From the IMG/VR virus record IMGVR_UViG_3300049215_000235, positions 1-48,099 of that record: 48,099 nt of DNA. One strand, written 5' to 3'. This DNA is from a virus. The notes beneath the pieces were generated by a model, which ran no database searches, was not told where the DNA came from, and saw only the letters and a program-made list of their open reading frames with translations. A program made the position numbers and the translations under genes. This document shows positions 31,685 through 38,372 of this stretch, in pieces. Numbering within the stretch: position 1 is the stretch's first letter; each line of letters starts with the position of its first letter.

Positions 31685-31999
31685 TCAGTCTCCTCGGTAG
31701 TGGTAGTCGAACATGCGCGCGAACGGCGGGTTCTCCAGGTAGGCGGCAGCGGCTCGCAGCCACTCCGGAGTGATCCGGTCGGTCAGGCGCATGTTGCAGC
31801 TGGTGCAGAGGATGCCTCTCAGCTGCATGGTCTTGTGGTCGTGGTCGAGTGCGTGCCGACGCTCAGGGTTCGGGGGCCGCCCGCAGATGGCGCAGCCGCC
31901 GCCCTGGAACTCGAGCAGCTCGGGGTAGATGCCTCGGTGCGCTCGGAGGAGCGCCCGGTGTTGGGACTTCCTGGTCGGCCTACGGCGCCTTGTGGCCAC
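31685..31999 (-). CDS. Endonuclease VII-like HNH nuclease
   Basis: 104 residues. GTG 31999 chosen because GGAGG lies nine bases upstream; it overlaps the preceding gene by 20 bases. Core: GGGCAICGRPP, HALDHDHKTMQLRGILCTSC, NMRLTDRI. The CxxC...CxxC zinc site and DHDH catalytic segment are those of T4 endonuclease VII-type Holliday junction resolvases. It would resolve branched DNA before packaging. Confidence 0.85.
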   Translation of the reverse strand: MATRRRRPTRKSQHRALLRAHRGIYPELLEFQGGGCAICGRPPNPERRHALDHDHKTMQLRGILCTSCNMRLTDRITPEWLRAAAAYLENPPFARMFDYHYRGD

Positions 32000-32267
32000 C
32001 GATGATGTCCTCCGGCGCGGCGTCGTCGAACGCACCGTCGGGGTCGATCCGAGTGACCAGCCACCCCTCGAGGTGCTGGCCGTTCTCGTCACGCATGGTC
32101 ACGCGCGTGTCCAGCTCGATGTAGATCATCTTGGCGCGCCCCTGGAGCGCGACGACGAGGCCCAGCTCGGGGTCCTCGATGCCGTGCGCCCGCAGAGCGC
32201 CCGTAGCTACGACCGGCTGGCCGTTCCACATCTTGATGCAGTCAGCCGGGACTGACTCGTCCGTCAT
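31980..32267 (-). CDS. Hypothetical protein
   Basis: 95 residues, ATG after GAGAGGAGC. Strand-rich, with KMWNGQPVVATGALRAHG and LGLVVALQGRAKMIYIELD, then EDIIGGHKAP at the end. Possible small beta-fold DNA-metabolism accessory; it lies between the primase-helicase and the resolvase genes. Confidence 0.65.
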   Translation of the reverse strand: MTDESVPADCIKMWNGQPVVATGALRAHGIEDPELGLVVALQGRAKMIYIELDTRVTMRDENGQHLEGWLVTRIDPDGAFDDAAPEDIIGGHKAP

Positions 32268-32274
32268 GCTCCTC

Positions 32275-33597
32275 TCAGAAGACGAGGTTGGGCAGGGCGT
32301 CCGGCACGAGCGCCATGGTCCCGTCGTCGCGGTCGACGATCTGCACGCGGAGCTCCTGCCCGCGCTTCGAGCGCCGGGACTTCGTGAGCCGCATGAGGAA
32401 CTTCCCCGGCGTGACGGCACCCTGGTCGTAGACCTCGATCACCGTGTCCGCCGCGTTGAAGATGTCCGTCGAGCCGCGTGGGCCGTTGGCGCCCTTGTCG
32501 TGGTGGTGCAGCACGATCACGGCGCTGTTGGTCTCCCGTGCCAGCGGCTTGATCGCGTCGTTGAACAGCGGGGCGATCGCCCCAGCGTCCTTCTCCTCCT
32601 GCCCGTGCACCCGGGTCAGGGAGTCGATCACCGTGAGGGCCGGCTGGTAGTCCAGCCCCTCGTCGATGAGGGTGTCAGGGTCCTTGTCCAGCCGGATCCC
32701 CTGCTGCCAGAGGTACCGCAGCTGGCCGAGGTGCGCGGCCGGGTCCAGGCCCAGCCGCCGGAGGCGCGAGTGGATCACGTCGATCGGGTTCTCCTCGTCG
32801 ACGTACAGCACTCGCCCGCCCGCGTGAAGCGGGATGCCCAGCCACTCAGCCTCACCGTTGATGACGCTCGTGGACAGGTCCATGGTCAGCATCGACTTGC
32901 CGAGGCCGCCCAGGCCCGCCAGGATCACGACGTCGCCGCGGGCGATCCAGCCCTCCACCAGCCAGTTCACCTGGGGCGGCGGCTGGGTGAAGTCGATCGG
33001 CTTGTACCGGCTCGTGCCGACGCGCTCGGTGAGCGCCTTCAGCGACGCGGCGTCGTAGCCCGCCCCGAAGAACTCGCAGACGTCCTTGACGCCGTTCGGC
33101 AGGTGGATCCGCCTGGCCCGCCCGCCGAGATCGCCGCGGATCGTGCGCCACGCGGCGTCAACCTGCGGGGCCACCCGGTAGTCGGTGTCGTTGTCGAGGC
33201 AGACCCACACCCGGGCGTAGCGGGACAGCGTGGCCGCCGCCTCCGGGGTCCAGGTGTTGATCCCGCCCAGGCCGTACACCGGGTACGTGCCCTGCAGCTC
33301 CTGCCAGAGTCGCATCGTGTCGGTCTCGCCTTCGCACAGGAAGGCGGTGTCGCCGTCCGGCTGAACCGGAGGCTGGTACAGGGCGGGCACCCGGCCGGGT
33401 GCCCGGCCGGGCGTGAAGTAGAAGCGGCGCTTCTCCGGCGGCAGTTGCACCGTCGGATCGGGCCGCTCCTTCTCGCCGTTCGGGTAGGGCATCACCACGT
33501 TGTCGCCACGCACGAAGACGCCGAAGGCGTTCAGCGTGTCGCTCGAGATGCCGCGCTCCCGCGCGTACCAGTCGCAGATGGCCTGTGCGTCAGCCAT
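32275..33597 (-). CDS. Primase-helicase (Toprim plus RecA-like ATPase)
   Basis: 440 residues. Toprim motifs: FLCEGETDTMRL (Glu89) and WVCLDNDTDY (Asp135/Asp137). RecA-like domain: Walker A AGLGGLGKSM (227-236), Walker B LTVIDSLTR near 305, and VIVLHHHDKGANGPRGSTDI near 345-365 with sensor-type residues. No N-terminal zinc finger is present, so template recognition may need a partner or the primase part may be degenerate. The layout resembles phage T7 gp4-like proteins and RepA-like AAA_25 ATPases. It overlaps the HAD gene by eight bases. Confidence 0.85.
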   Translation of the reverse strand: MADAQAICDWYARERGISSDTLNAFGVFVRGDNVVMPYPNGEKERPDPTVQLPPEKRRFYFTPGRAPGRVPALYQPPVQPDGDTAFLCEGETDTMRLWQELQGTYPVYGLGGINTWTPEAAATLSRYARVWVCLDNDTDYRVAPQVDAAWRTIRGDLGGRARRIHLPNGVKDVCEFFGAGYDAASLKALTERVGTSRYKPIDFTQPPPQVNWLVEGWIARGDVVILAGLGGLGKSMLTMDLSTSVINGEAEWLGIPLHAGGRVLYVDEENPIDVIHSRLRRLGLDPAAHLGQLRYLWQQGIRLDKDPDTLIDEGLDYQPALTVIDSLTRVHGQEEKDAGAIAPLFNDAIKPLARETNSAVIVLHHHDKGANGPRGSTDIFNAADTVIEVYDQGAVTPGKFLMRLTKSRRSKRGQELRVQIVDRDDGTMALVPDALPNLVF

Positions 33598-34012
33598 GCA
33601 GTGTCTGGTCCTTGGCGTACTGCTTGTCGACCTTGATGAGCACCCGCGGCAGGATCCGCTTCCAGCTGCGCGGCCGCCCCGGGAAGTTCATCGCCTTGTC
33701 GTCGATCAGCAGGGTCCAGAAGGGCTTAACGCCGGTCCAGATGTCGACCGCCTGCAGGCCGGCCTCGTCGAGCTTGTCGCGGACCTCCTGGATCGCCAGC
33801 AGGACCTCGCCCGGCGGCTTCTCCTCCGGGCCGTTGCCCCTGTTGAAGTGCTGGTCGTACACCGGCGACAGGCGGGCCGAGTAGATGTAGCACTTGTGGC
33901 CCTGGCGCAGCATCTCGTGCACGGCCTCGACCGCGCCCGGCAGCCAGTCGCCCATGTCGGGCCACTTCGCCTCCACCAGCGTGCCGTCCCAGTCGAGAGC
34001 GATGACGGCCAT
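33590..34012 (-). CDS. HAD-family phosphatase
   Basis: 140 residues from the ATG overlapping the upstream stop. HAD motif I ALDWDGTLVE with nucleophile Asp and general-acid Asp, motif II YSARLSP, motif IV TLLIDDKAMNFPG. The short cap-free form fits nucleotide or polynucleotide 3'-phosphatases. With a phage ligase and Ku present, DNA-end clean-up is an attractive but unproven role. Confidence 0.8.
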   Translation of the reverse strand: MAVIALDWDGTLVEAKWPDMGDWLPGAVEAVHEMLRQGHKCYIYSARLSPVYDQHFNRGNGPEEKPPGEVLLAIQEVRDKLDEAGLQAVDIWTGVKPFWTLLIDDKAMNFPGRPRSWKRILPRVLIKVDKQYAKDQTLHG

Positions 34013-34347
34013 CAGCGGGCCAGCCTCTCCTGGACGTACTCCGCGCCGTTGATGTTGAACCACACGGCGGCGGCGTGGTCCTCGGTGCGGTCACCGTGAT
34101 ACCACTGCAGGAAGTGGCGCAGCGCCGACTCGCGGAACCGCTCCAGCTCCTCCTGGCCGTTGGCCTGCATCCAGTTGCGCTTCGAGTACTTCTTGGCGCC
34201 CTTGGTCAGATGGATCGCGTACCGCTCGAACATGGGGCCGTCGAGCGTCAGCGTGTAGTCGATCTTGTCGTCGGCGGTGTCGCGCACCATGCCCGACTCG
34301 AACTGGGCGCGGGCGCCCGAGTCCTTGATGGTGAACTCCTCGCTCAT
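34012..34347 (-). CDS. dATP/dGTP diphosphohydrolase-like (DUF5664)
   Basis: 111 residues. The pattern FESGMVRDTADDKIDY, FERYAIHLTKGAKKYSKRNW, SALRHFLQWYHGDRTEDHAA followed by AVWFNI is that of the small phage DUF5664 family annotated as dATP/dGTP diphosphohydrolase. It would adjust the nucleotide pool during replication. Related MazZ enzymes work with PurZ in 2-aminoadenine phages, but no PurZ is visible here. ATGA overlap with the polymerase fragment upstream. Confidence 0.7.
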   Translation of the reverse strand: MSEEFTIKDSGARAQFESGMVRDTADDKIDYTLTLDGPMFERYAIHLTKGAKKYSKRNWMQANGQEELERFRESALRHFLQWYHGDRTEDHAAAVWFNINGAEYVQERLAR

Positions 34348-34970
34348 GCGTACGGCTCCTTCTCCGCCCAGGTGGTGTACGACACCTCGCAGCTGGGCTT
34401 GATCGGCACCACCGAGTCGATCCGTTCGTCGGTCATCCACTCCGGCAGCAGCTGCGCAAGCTGCGGCAGCTCCTCGAGGGTGACGTCCAGCATCAACTCG
34501 TCGTGCACGGTGTTGACGATGTGCGACTGGTACGGCTGGAGACCGGCGTCCGTGCGGACCATGGCCCACTTCATCAGATCGGCCGCGCAGCCCTGACACA
34601 ACGCGTTGAGCGCGGAGTGCATGGAGCGCGGGTGAAGGTGCCGCCCGTACAGGGTTGTTATGTAACCCCGTTCGTTCACACGGGACTTGATGGCGTGTAT
34701 CAGCGTGCCGTGGGCGGCCTCGTTACGTTTCGATTCCCACCCAATCCCCGGCCATGTAGCGTGGTAGTTACGCAACAGTTCGAGGGCTTCCGGCCCTGTT
34801 ACACCAAGCTGTTTGATGAGTGTAGGTACGCCACCACCGTACACAATGCTGAAGTTCAGGCGTTTTCCGATCTGGCGATCGGTGTCAGTGATGACATCCC
34901 GGGGCTTGCCCAGCACGCCACACGCCGTCTCGATATGCAAGTCGGCGCCCTGCCTGAAGACCTCGGCCAT
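34344..34970 (-). CDS. DNA polymerase I, C-terminal part (motifs B and C)
   Basis: 208 residues from the first ATG. Family A fingers motif B is RQIGKRLNFSIVYGGGVP and palm motif C is NTVHDELMLDV. The coding similarity continues upstream of this ATG to about 35021 (IELKLLAFYLETINWPS), where it meets a 5-nt TAGGC interruption and the separate 31-codon ORF holding the catalytic motif A aspartate. Taken alone this piece lacks motif A and should be inactive. The stretch 34640-35160 has visibly lower G+C than its surroundings (50% at 34801-34860 versus 72% at 33001-33060, counted by hand). Either a pseudogene, a sequence error or an unusual decoding event. Confidence 0.75.
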   Translation of the reverse strand: MAEVFRQGADLHIETACGVLGKPRDVITDTDRQIGKRLNFSIVYGGGVPTLIKQLGVTGPEALELLRNYHATWPGIGWESKRNEAAHGTLIHAIKSRVNERGYITTLYGRHLHPRSMHSALNALCQGCAADLMKWAMVRTDAGLQPYQSHIVNTVHDELMLDVTLEELPQLAQLLPEWMTDERIDSVVPIKPSCEVSYTTWAEKEPYA

Positions 34971-35023
34971 GCTCGGCCAGTTGATCGTCTCCAGATAGAA
35001 CGCCAGTAGCTTCAGCTCGATGC

Positions 35024-35119
35024 CTAGTTGGGGTAGTCCGCAAACAGAAACGCATCGAGCTTCGGCACGAACGCTGCCTTCACAACCTTGTCACTCCTCG
35101 GTATGTTCTGGATGTTCAA
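35024..35119 (-). pseudogene. DNA polymerase I motif A fragment with own start
   Basis: TTG start preceded by AAAGGAGG (10-base spacing). It encodes MNIQNIPRSDKVVKAAFVPK then LDAFLFADYPN and stops at TAG. NIQNIP is the conserved segment after TGRxSS in family A polymerases and ADYPN is motif A. Deleting TAGGC (35022-35026) would continue it as ADYPN-IELKLLAFYL, exactly the family spacing. A -1 slip on the preceding CCCC would also reopen the frame but adds residues inside motif A. Confidence 0.7.
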
Positions 35120-35130
35120 ACTACCCCAAC
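35027..35130. repeat. 11-bp inverted repeat bracketing the motif A fragment
   Basis: GTTGGGGTAGT (35027-35037) and ACTACCCCAAC (35120-35130) are exact inverse copies, 82 bases apart. On the mRNA one arm lies between the ribosome site and the TTG start and the other covers ACUACCCCAAC directly before the UAG. Pairing could hide initiation or stall ribosomes. The arms could also be a template-switch scar or invertible-segment ends. Confidence 0.8.
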
Positions 35131-35161
35131 CTCCTTTCCATCGAACGTGTAATGAGGATTA

Positions 35162-35503
35162 TCAGTCTTGGTGTTCACGCATCCCCCTGTCCAACTCGTA
35201 CGCTTCGCGGATCGCCCGCAGGTGCGCCTCCTCCCAGCGCGGGTTTCCGCGCGTGTACCAGAAGACGTCCTTGCCCGGCAGGGCAACCAGATCGCGGAGA
35301 ACGTGCTGCAGCCCGCAGTCCGGACACACCCAGCTGAGCGACCACGCGCTCTCGTACAGGTGGTGGTCGACCGAGACGACGTGGCCGCGGTGGTGGTCGC
35401 AGTGGTCCTGCTTCGCCCACTGGGTCCGCAGACGGTCGTGGTACCAGAGCAGCAGTGCGTAGATGCAGGCCATGACGCCGAACGCTGCTGCGCCGGCGCT
35501 CAT
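35162..35503 (-). CDS. Small membrane-anchored protein inside polymerase locus
   Basis: 113 residues, ATG overlapping the upstream stop. One N-terminal membrane span (AAAFGVMACIYALLLWY), then a His/Cys-bearing domain (CDHHRGHVVSVDHHLY; SWVCPDCGLQHVLRDLVALP) with CxxC. No homing nuclease motif. It is one of two genes separating the two parts of DNA polymerase I. Confidence 0.65.
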   Translation of the reverse strand: MSAGAAAFGVMACIYALLLWYHDRLRTQWAKQDHCDHHRGHVVSVDHHLYESAWSLSWVCPDCGLQHVLRDLVALPGKDVFWYTRGNPRWEEAHLRAIREAYELDRGMREHQD

Positions 35504-35787
35504 CGCGGCAGCCCTCCGCCCTTCTTGAACGCCCGCACCGACTCGCGGTTGGGCAGGAGGATGTCGGGCTGCTCCTTGGTCTCGGCGGCCTGGCGGACGA
35601 TCTCCACCAGCGCGATCACCGACTTCATGACGTCGCTGTACGCCTCGGTCAGCTCAGCGATCTTGCGGTCAGCGTTCAGCCGCTGCTTCTCGAGCGCGAC
35701 GATGCGCTCGTGCAGGTAGCCGAACACCGGCGGGCTGTCTTCCCCGCCCGGCGTGATGTCGCGTCCGGCGACGTCGGGTTCGGACAT
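35500..35787 (-). CDS. Coiled-coil protein inside polymerase locus
   Basis: 95 residues, ATG after GGAGGAGGACGC, with a start-associated hairpin immediately upstream. Helical core LHERIVALEKQRLNADRKIA followed by ELTEAYSDVMKSVIALVEIV. Function unknown. Having its own control element argues that it is an independent gene inserted into the polymerase locus, not an intron ORF. Confidence 0.65.
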   Translation of the reverse strand: MSEPDVAGRDITPGGEDSPPVFGYLHERIVALEKQRLNADRKIAELTEAYSDVMKSVIALVEIVRQAAETKEQPDILLPNRESVRAFKKGGGLPR

Positions 35788-35797
35788 GCGTCCTCCT

Positions 35798-35841
35798 CCA
35801 TGGAGTCTCAGGTTTCAGAGAGTGGGTCGTGCGCCCTATGG
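35798..35841 (+). promoter_or_regulatory. Start-associated hairpin before gene at 35787
   Basis: CCATGGAGTCTCA / loop GGTTTCAGAGAGTGGG / GCGCCCTATGG. In the gene's sense the 3' arm CTCCATGG runs straight into GGAGGAGG, so folding could mask the ribosome site. It begins only 12 bases after the polymerase N-terminal stop. Confidence 0.75.
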
Positions 35842-35852
35842 GGCTTGCGCCC

Positions 35853-37016
35853 CTATGAGTCGCCGCGCTCCGACCCGGACGACGTGCGGCCGGTGACGGT
35901 GCCGTGCTGCCGAATCGACGGGTGGTACACGCCGTCGGCGCCGGTGTCGCGCTTCAGCCCCTCGAAGTAGGTCTCGAGGAGCTTCTTGTCGCTGCGGTAC
36001 TCGAGGAGCTTGGCCGCCAGCGGGTGCGGAATCTCCCGCAGCTGCTCGGCCTGGTACTGCTCACGCGGGTAGCCCGCTGCCGTGAAGTAGGCGGCGATCT
36101 CCGAGTTGCTCGCCGGGTTGAAGTACTGGTCGCGCTCCTTCGTCGGGATCTTGCCGGTGCGGACCTGCTTGCCGACGATCGCCTCGATGTCGCCCTCGTG
36201 CTTCAGCACCTTGGTGCGGTACTCGGCGATGCGGGCGTTCACGTAGTCGAGCCGGACGCCCAGTCCGGCCTTCTCCAGCGAGTAGAGCGCGGTGCGGGTC
36301 AGCAGCATCTCGCGCTCGTACAGCTCGGTCAGGTCGGGGAAGGCGAGGACTTGCGGGTGGAGTCGGCCTCCGAGGCGGAGCGTCCACTCGGCGTCCTTGA
36401 TGGCGTAAGGGACCACTGTGCCACGAGGCAGGAGGTGGTATCCGACGTCCGCAACAGAGTCCAGGCCATAGTGACGCTTGGCCCAGACCCGGGCCTGCTC
36501 GATCTCCCACTTCTCACGGGGGACCTCCTTCTCGTACTCGACGCCGCCCTTGGTGGCGGGCACCAGGATGGTGTCGCTCTCGCCCAGCACCGACACGGCC
36601 AGGTCCTTCAGGCCCTTCGGCTGGTGCTCATCGAGCAGGTGCGCCATTGCCTCGGTGTCGTGCAGCTGCTGCCACGGCTTCAGCTGCCAGCCCATCGTGA
36701 CCTCGAGCTTGTGCAGGTCGAACTTCACGTTGTGGCCGATCAGCACCTCGGCGCGGTCGAGGATGGTGGCGACCGCCTCACGACAGTCGATCCGGTCCAG
36801 CTCGAAGTAGTGCCCCGCCGCAATGCGGCCCTGGATCACGTCGTCCGACGCCCACGCGATCGTCACGCAGAAGGCGGTGTCGTAGTACTCCAGGCCGGTC
36901 GTCTCCGTGTCGAACGCCAGGACGGTTGGCTGGTCCATCTCCCACTGCCGCCAGCCCGTCTCGGCCAGCAACTGCAGGTCGGGGTCAGGCGGCGGCGTCC
37001 AGGCCGCCTTCGCCAT
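35853..37016 (-). CDS. polA: DNA polymerase I, N-terminal part (exonuclease)
   Basis: 387 residues. A complete DEDD 3'-5' exonuclease domain: VLAFDTETTG (Asp36/Glu38), LIGHNVKFDLH (Asn96/Asp100), and YAIKDAEWTLRLG near 210 with the late Tyr/Asp. Thumb region follows, with YREQYQ-type helices and ASNSEIAAYF (about 300). It ends HPSIRQHGTVTGRTSSGSER then GDS and stop. TGRxSS is the conserved start of the palm, so the frame is cut inside a core motif. The polymerase motifs resume 730 bases downstream after two other genes. Translation is coupled to the upstream 15-codon ORF through TGATG. Confidence 0.85.
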   Translation of the reverse strand: MAKAAWTPPPDPDLQLLAETGWRQWEMDQPTVLAFDTETTGLEYYDTAFCVTIAWASDDVIQGRIAAGHYFELDRIDCREAVATILDRAEVLIGHNVKFDLHKLEVTMGWQLKPWQQLHDTEAMAHLLDEHQPKGLKDLAVSVLGESDTILVPATKGGVEYEKEVPREKWEIEQARVWAKRHYGLDSVADVGYHLLPRGTVVPYAIKDAEWTLRLGGRLHPQVLAFPDLTELYEREMLLTRTALYSLEKAGLGVRLDYVNARIAEYRTKVLKHEGDIEAIVGKQVRTGKIPTKERDQYFNPASNSEIAAYFTAAGYPREQYQAEQLREIPHPLAAKLLEYRSDKKLLETYFEGLKRDTGADGVYHPSIRQHGTVTGRTSSGSERGDS

Positions 37017-37063
37017 CAGCGGCGGCCGTTGAGCGCGGCATTGTGGTCGACAGTGACGATCAC
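37016..37063 (-). CDS. Possible 15-codon coupling ORF between ERF and polymerase
   Basis: GTG overlaps the ERF stop (GTGA) and its own stop overlaps the polymerase start (TGATG). It encodes MIVTVDHNAALNGRR. Both junctions are ideal for ribosome re-initiation, so it may relay translation into the polymerase rather than make a useful peptide. Confidence 0.35.
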   Translation of the reverse strand: MIVTVDHNAALNGRR

Positions 37064-37563
37064 AGGTTCAGCCCTCCGCCGATCGCAGCGACCGCCGGAG
37101 CGACGTCAGACTGCTGACCGCCGATTGTCGCGCTGGAAACCTCGGGCCGGAACGCGGTCGTGCGGGTGGCCTCGGCGTCGTCGTCGGCATCGCCGACCAG
37201 CGACAGGAACGACAGGAGCGAGTAGCGCCGGGCGTACGTCACTGCGCTGCCCTGCGCCTGCGGGGCCACGCGATCGAGCGTCAGCACCGTGGTCTCGCTG
37301 ACCTCCGTGCCCGAGGCGACGTGTCGGAACGTGGTCGTCAGCGCGGGCTTGTCGCCGACCGACGACATCGGCTGCAGCACCAGGACGCCCAGCTCATGGA
37401 GCCGGCCGACCACGCGCTCGACGGTCTGGTTCAGGTCGACGTACTTGTTCTTGAAGTGCGGGTTCGTGGCCGACTTGACCAGCGTCGGCGGATCCTGCTG
37501 GAACACGAACAGCGCCTCGTGAATGTCGGCGGGCTGTGTTGCCGCTACCTTACGAGCAGCCAT
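37060..37563 (-). CDS. ERF-family single-strand annealing protein
   Basis: 167 residues, ATG after GGAGGCAGC. ERF superfamily features: IHEALFVFQQDPPTLVKSAT, NPHFKNKYVDLNQTVERVV, GVLVLQPMS, then SAVTYARRYSLLSFLSLVGD, the conserved aromatic/basic segment near the C-terminus. It anneals complementary single strands in phage recombination. The PD-(D/E)XK exonuclease gene two genes upstream would supply the resected ends. Confidence 0.85.
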   Translation of the reverse strand: MAARKVAATQPADIHEALFVFQQDPPTLVKSATNPHFKNKYVDLNQTVERVVGRLHELGVLVLQPMSSVGDKPALTTTFRHVASGTEVSETTVLTLDRVAPQAQGSAVTYARRYSLLSFLSLVGDADDDAEATRTTAFRPEVSSATIGGQQSDVAPAVAAIGGGLNL

Positions 37564-37601
37564 GCTGCCTCCTGTGGTCTTCGATGATGAGCGAGCCGTG
37601 T

Positions 37602-38342
37602 TTACGGTTTTTTGTAGCCGGTGGCCCCGGTCAGGATGGCCCCGTACAGGCTGGCCCCGAACAAGTCGGCCTCGGTCAGACGGGCCGCGTACAGGTTGGC
37701 CCCGCACAGGTCGGCCCCGCACAGGAAGGCCCCGTACAGGTCGGTCCTGGCCAGGTTGGCCCCAGACAAGTTGGCCCCGGACAGGCTGGCCGCGCACAGG
37801 TTGGCCCTGGCCAGGTTGGCCCCAGACAAGTCGGCCCCGGTCAGGCTGGCCCCGGACAGGCTGACCCCGCACAGGCTGGCCCCGGTCAAGTTGACCCTGG
37901 CCAGGTTGGCCCCGGACAAGTCGGTCCCGGACAGGCTGGCCCCGAACAGGTCGGTCCCGGACAGTTTCCCGGCGCGGGCCAACTTCGGGATGTCAAACAC
38001 ACACAATACGTCCGCCTGACCAACACGGACCTTGTGCTCGTCTGACCCAAACGTGCGTCCGTAGGACACCAACAGAACCGTGGACAGGCGGTGTCCTCCC
38101 TGACCCGCTCCATGTGCTGTCAGCGCCACACACAGGCCGTCTCCCTCAAAACTCGGACACGACCCACCCACCAGTGGCGTCTTAGGGCTTTTGGCCGTTT
38201 CTCCCGGGAAGGGCCAGACGTATCCACGGCTAGACTCAAAGTCAGCGTGGACGGCCTTGAGGCCGTACTTGTGCCCTCGTTTCTTGTTGGGCCTGCCAGC
38301 AAGTTCTACCAGCACGTCCAACAGCGGATTGTAGTTTAACAC
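37602..38342 (-). CDS. Pentapeptide-repeat protein
   Basis: 246 residues, GTG start after AAGGGACTGACCCA. Residues 1-125 are a distinct N-terminal domain (LLDVLVELAGRPNKKRGHKY; GHRLSTVLLVSYGRTFGSDE). Residues 126-240 are about 23 A(N/D)LxX-type pentapeptides (LSGANLARVNLTGASLCGVS), predicted to form a right-handed quadrilateral beta-helix. Proteins of this fold can mimic DNA, for example against gyrase; here that is only a possibility. At DNA level the array is very uniform (GACAGGCTGGCCCCG-like words), which suggests recent expansion. The N-terminal half has lower G+C. Confidence 0.85.
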   Translation of the reverse strand: MLNYNPLLDVLVELAGRPNKKRGHKYGLKAVHADFESSRGYVWPFPGETAKSPKTPLVGGSCPSFEGDGLCVALTAHGAGQGGHRLSTVLLVSYGRTFGSDEHKVRVGQADVLCVFDIPKLARAGKLSGTDLFGASLSGTDLSGANLARVNLTGASLCGVSLSGASLTGADLSGANLARANLCAASLSGANLSGANLARTDLYGAFLCGADLCGANLYAARLTEADLFGASLYGAILTGATGYKKP

Positions 38343-38372
38343 TGGGTCAGTCCCTTCACTTTGCTTGATGAG

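Noticed and set aside
34012-34347. 2-aminoadenine (Z) genome modification system
   Set aside because: A DUF5664/MazZ-like gene is present but neither PurZ nor DatZ could be found, so nucleotide-pool control alone is the modest reading.
35120-35860. Group I or II intron or intein in DNA polymerase I
   Set aside because: The insertion point is typical, but I could not identify intron core elements, splice-site rules are met only loosely, the inserted genes have their own control hairpin, and the downstream part has its own ribosome site and start. Kept only as an alternative to be tested.
37523-38045. Several plus-strand frames opposite the pentapeptide gene (Gly/Pro/Gln-rich)
   Set aside because: They arise because 15-bp repeats keep all frames open; the minus-strand frame has the start signal and the pentapeptide pattern.
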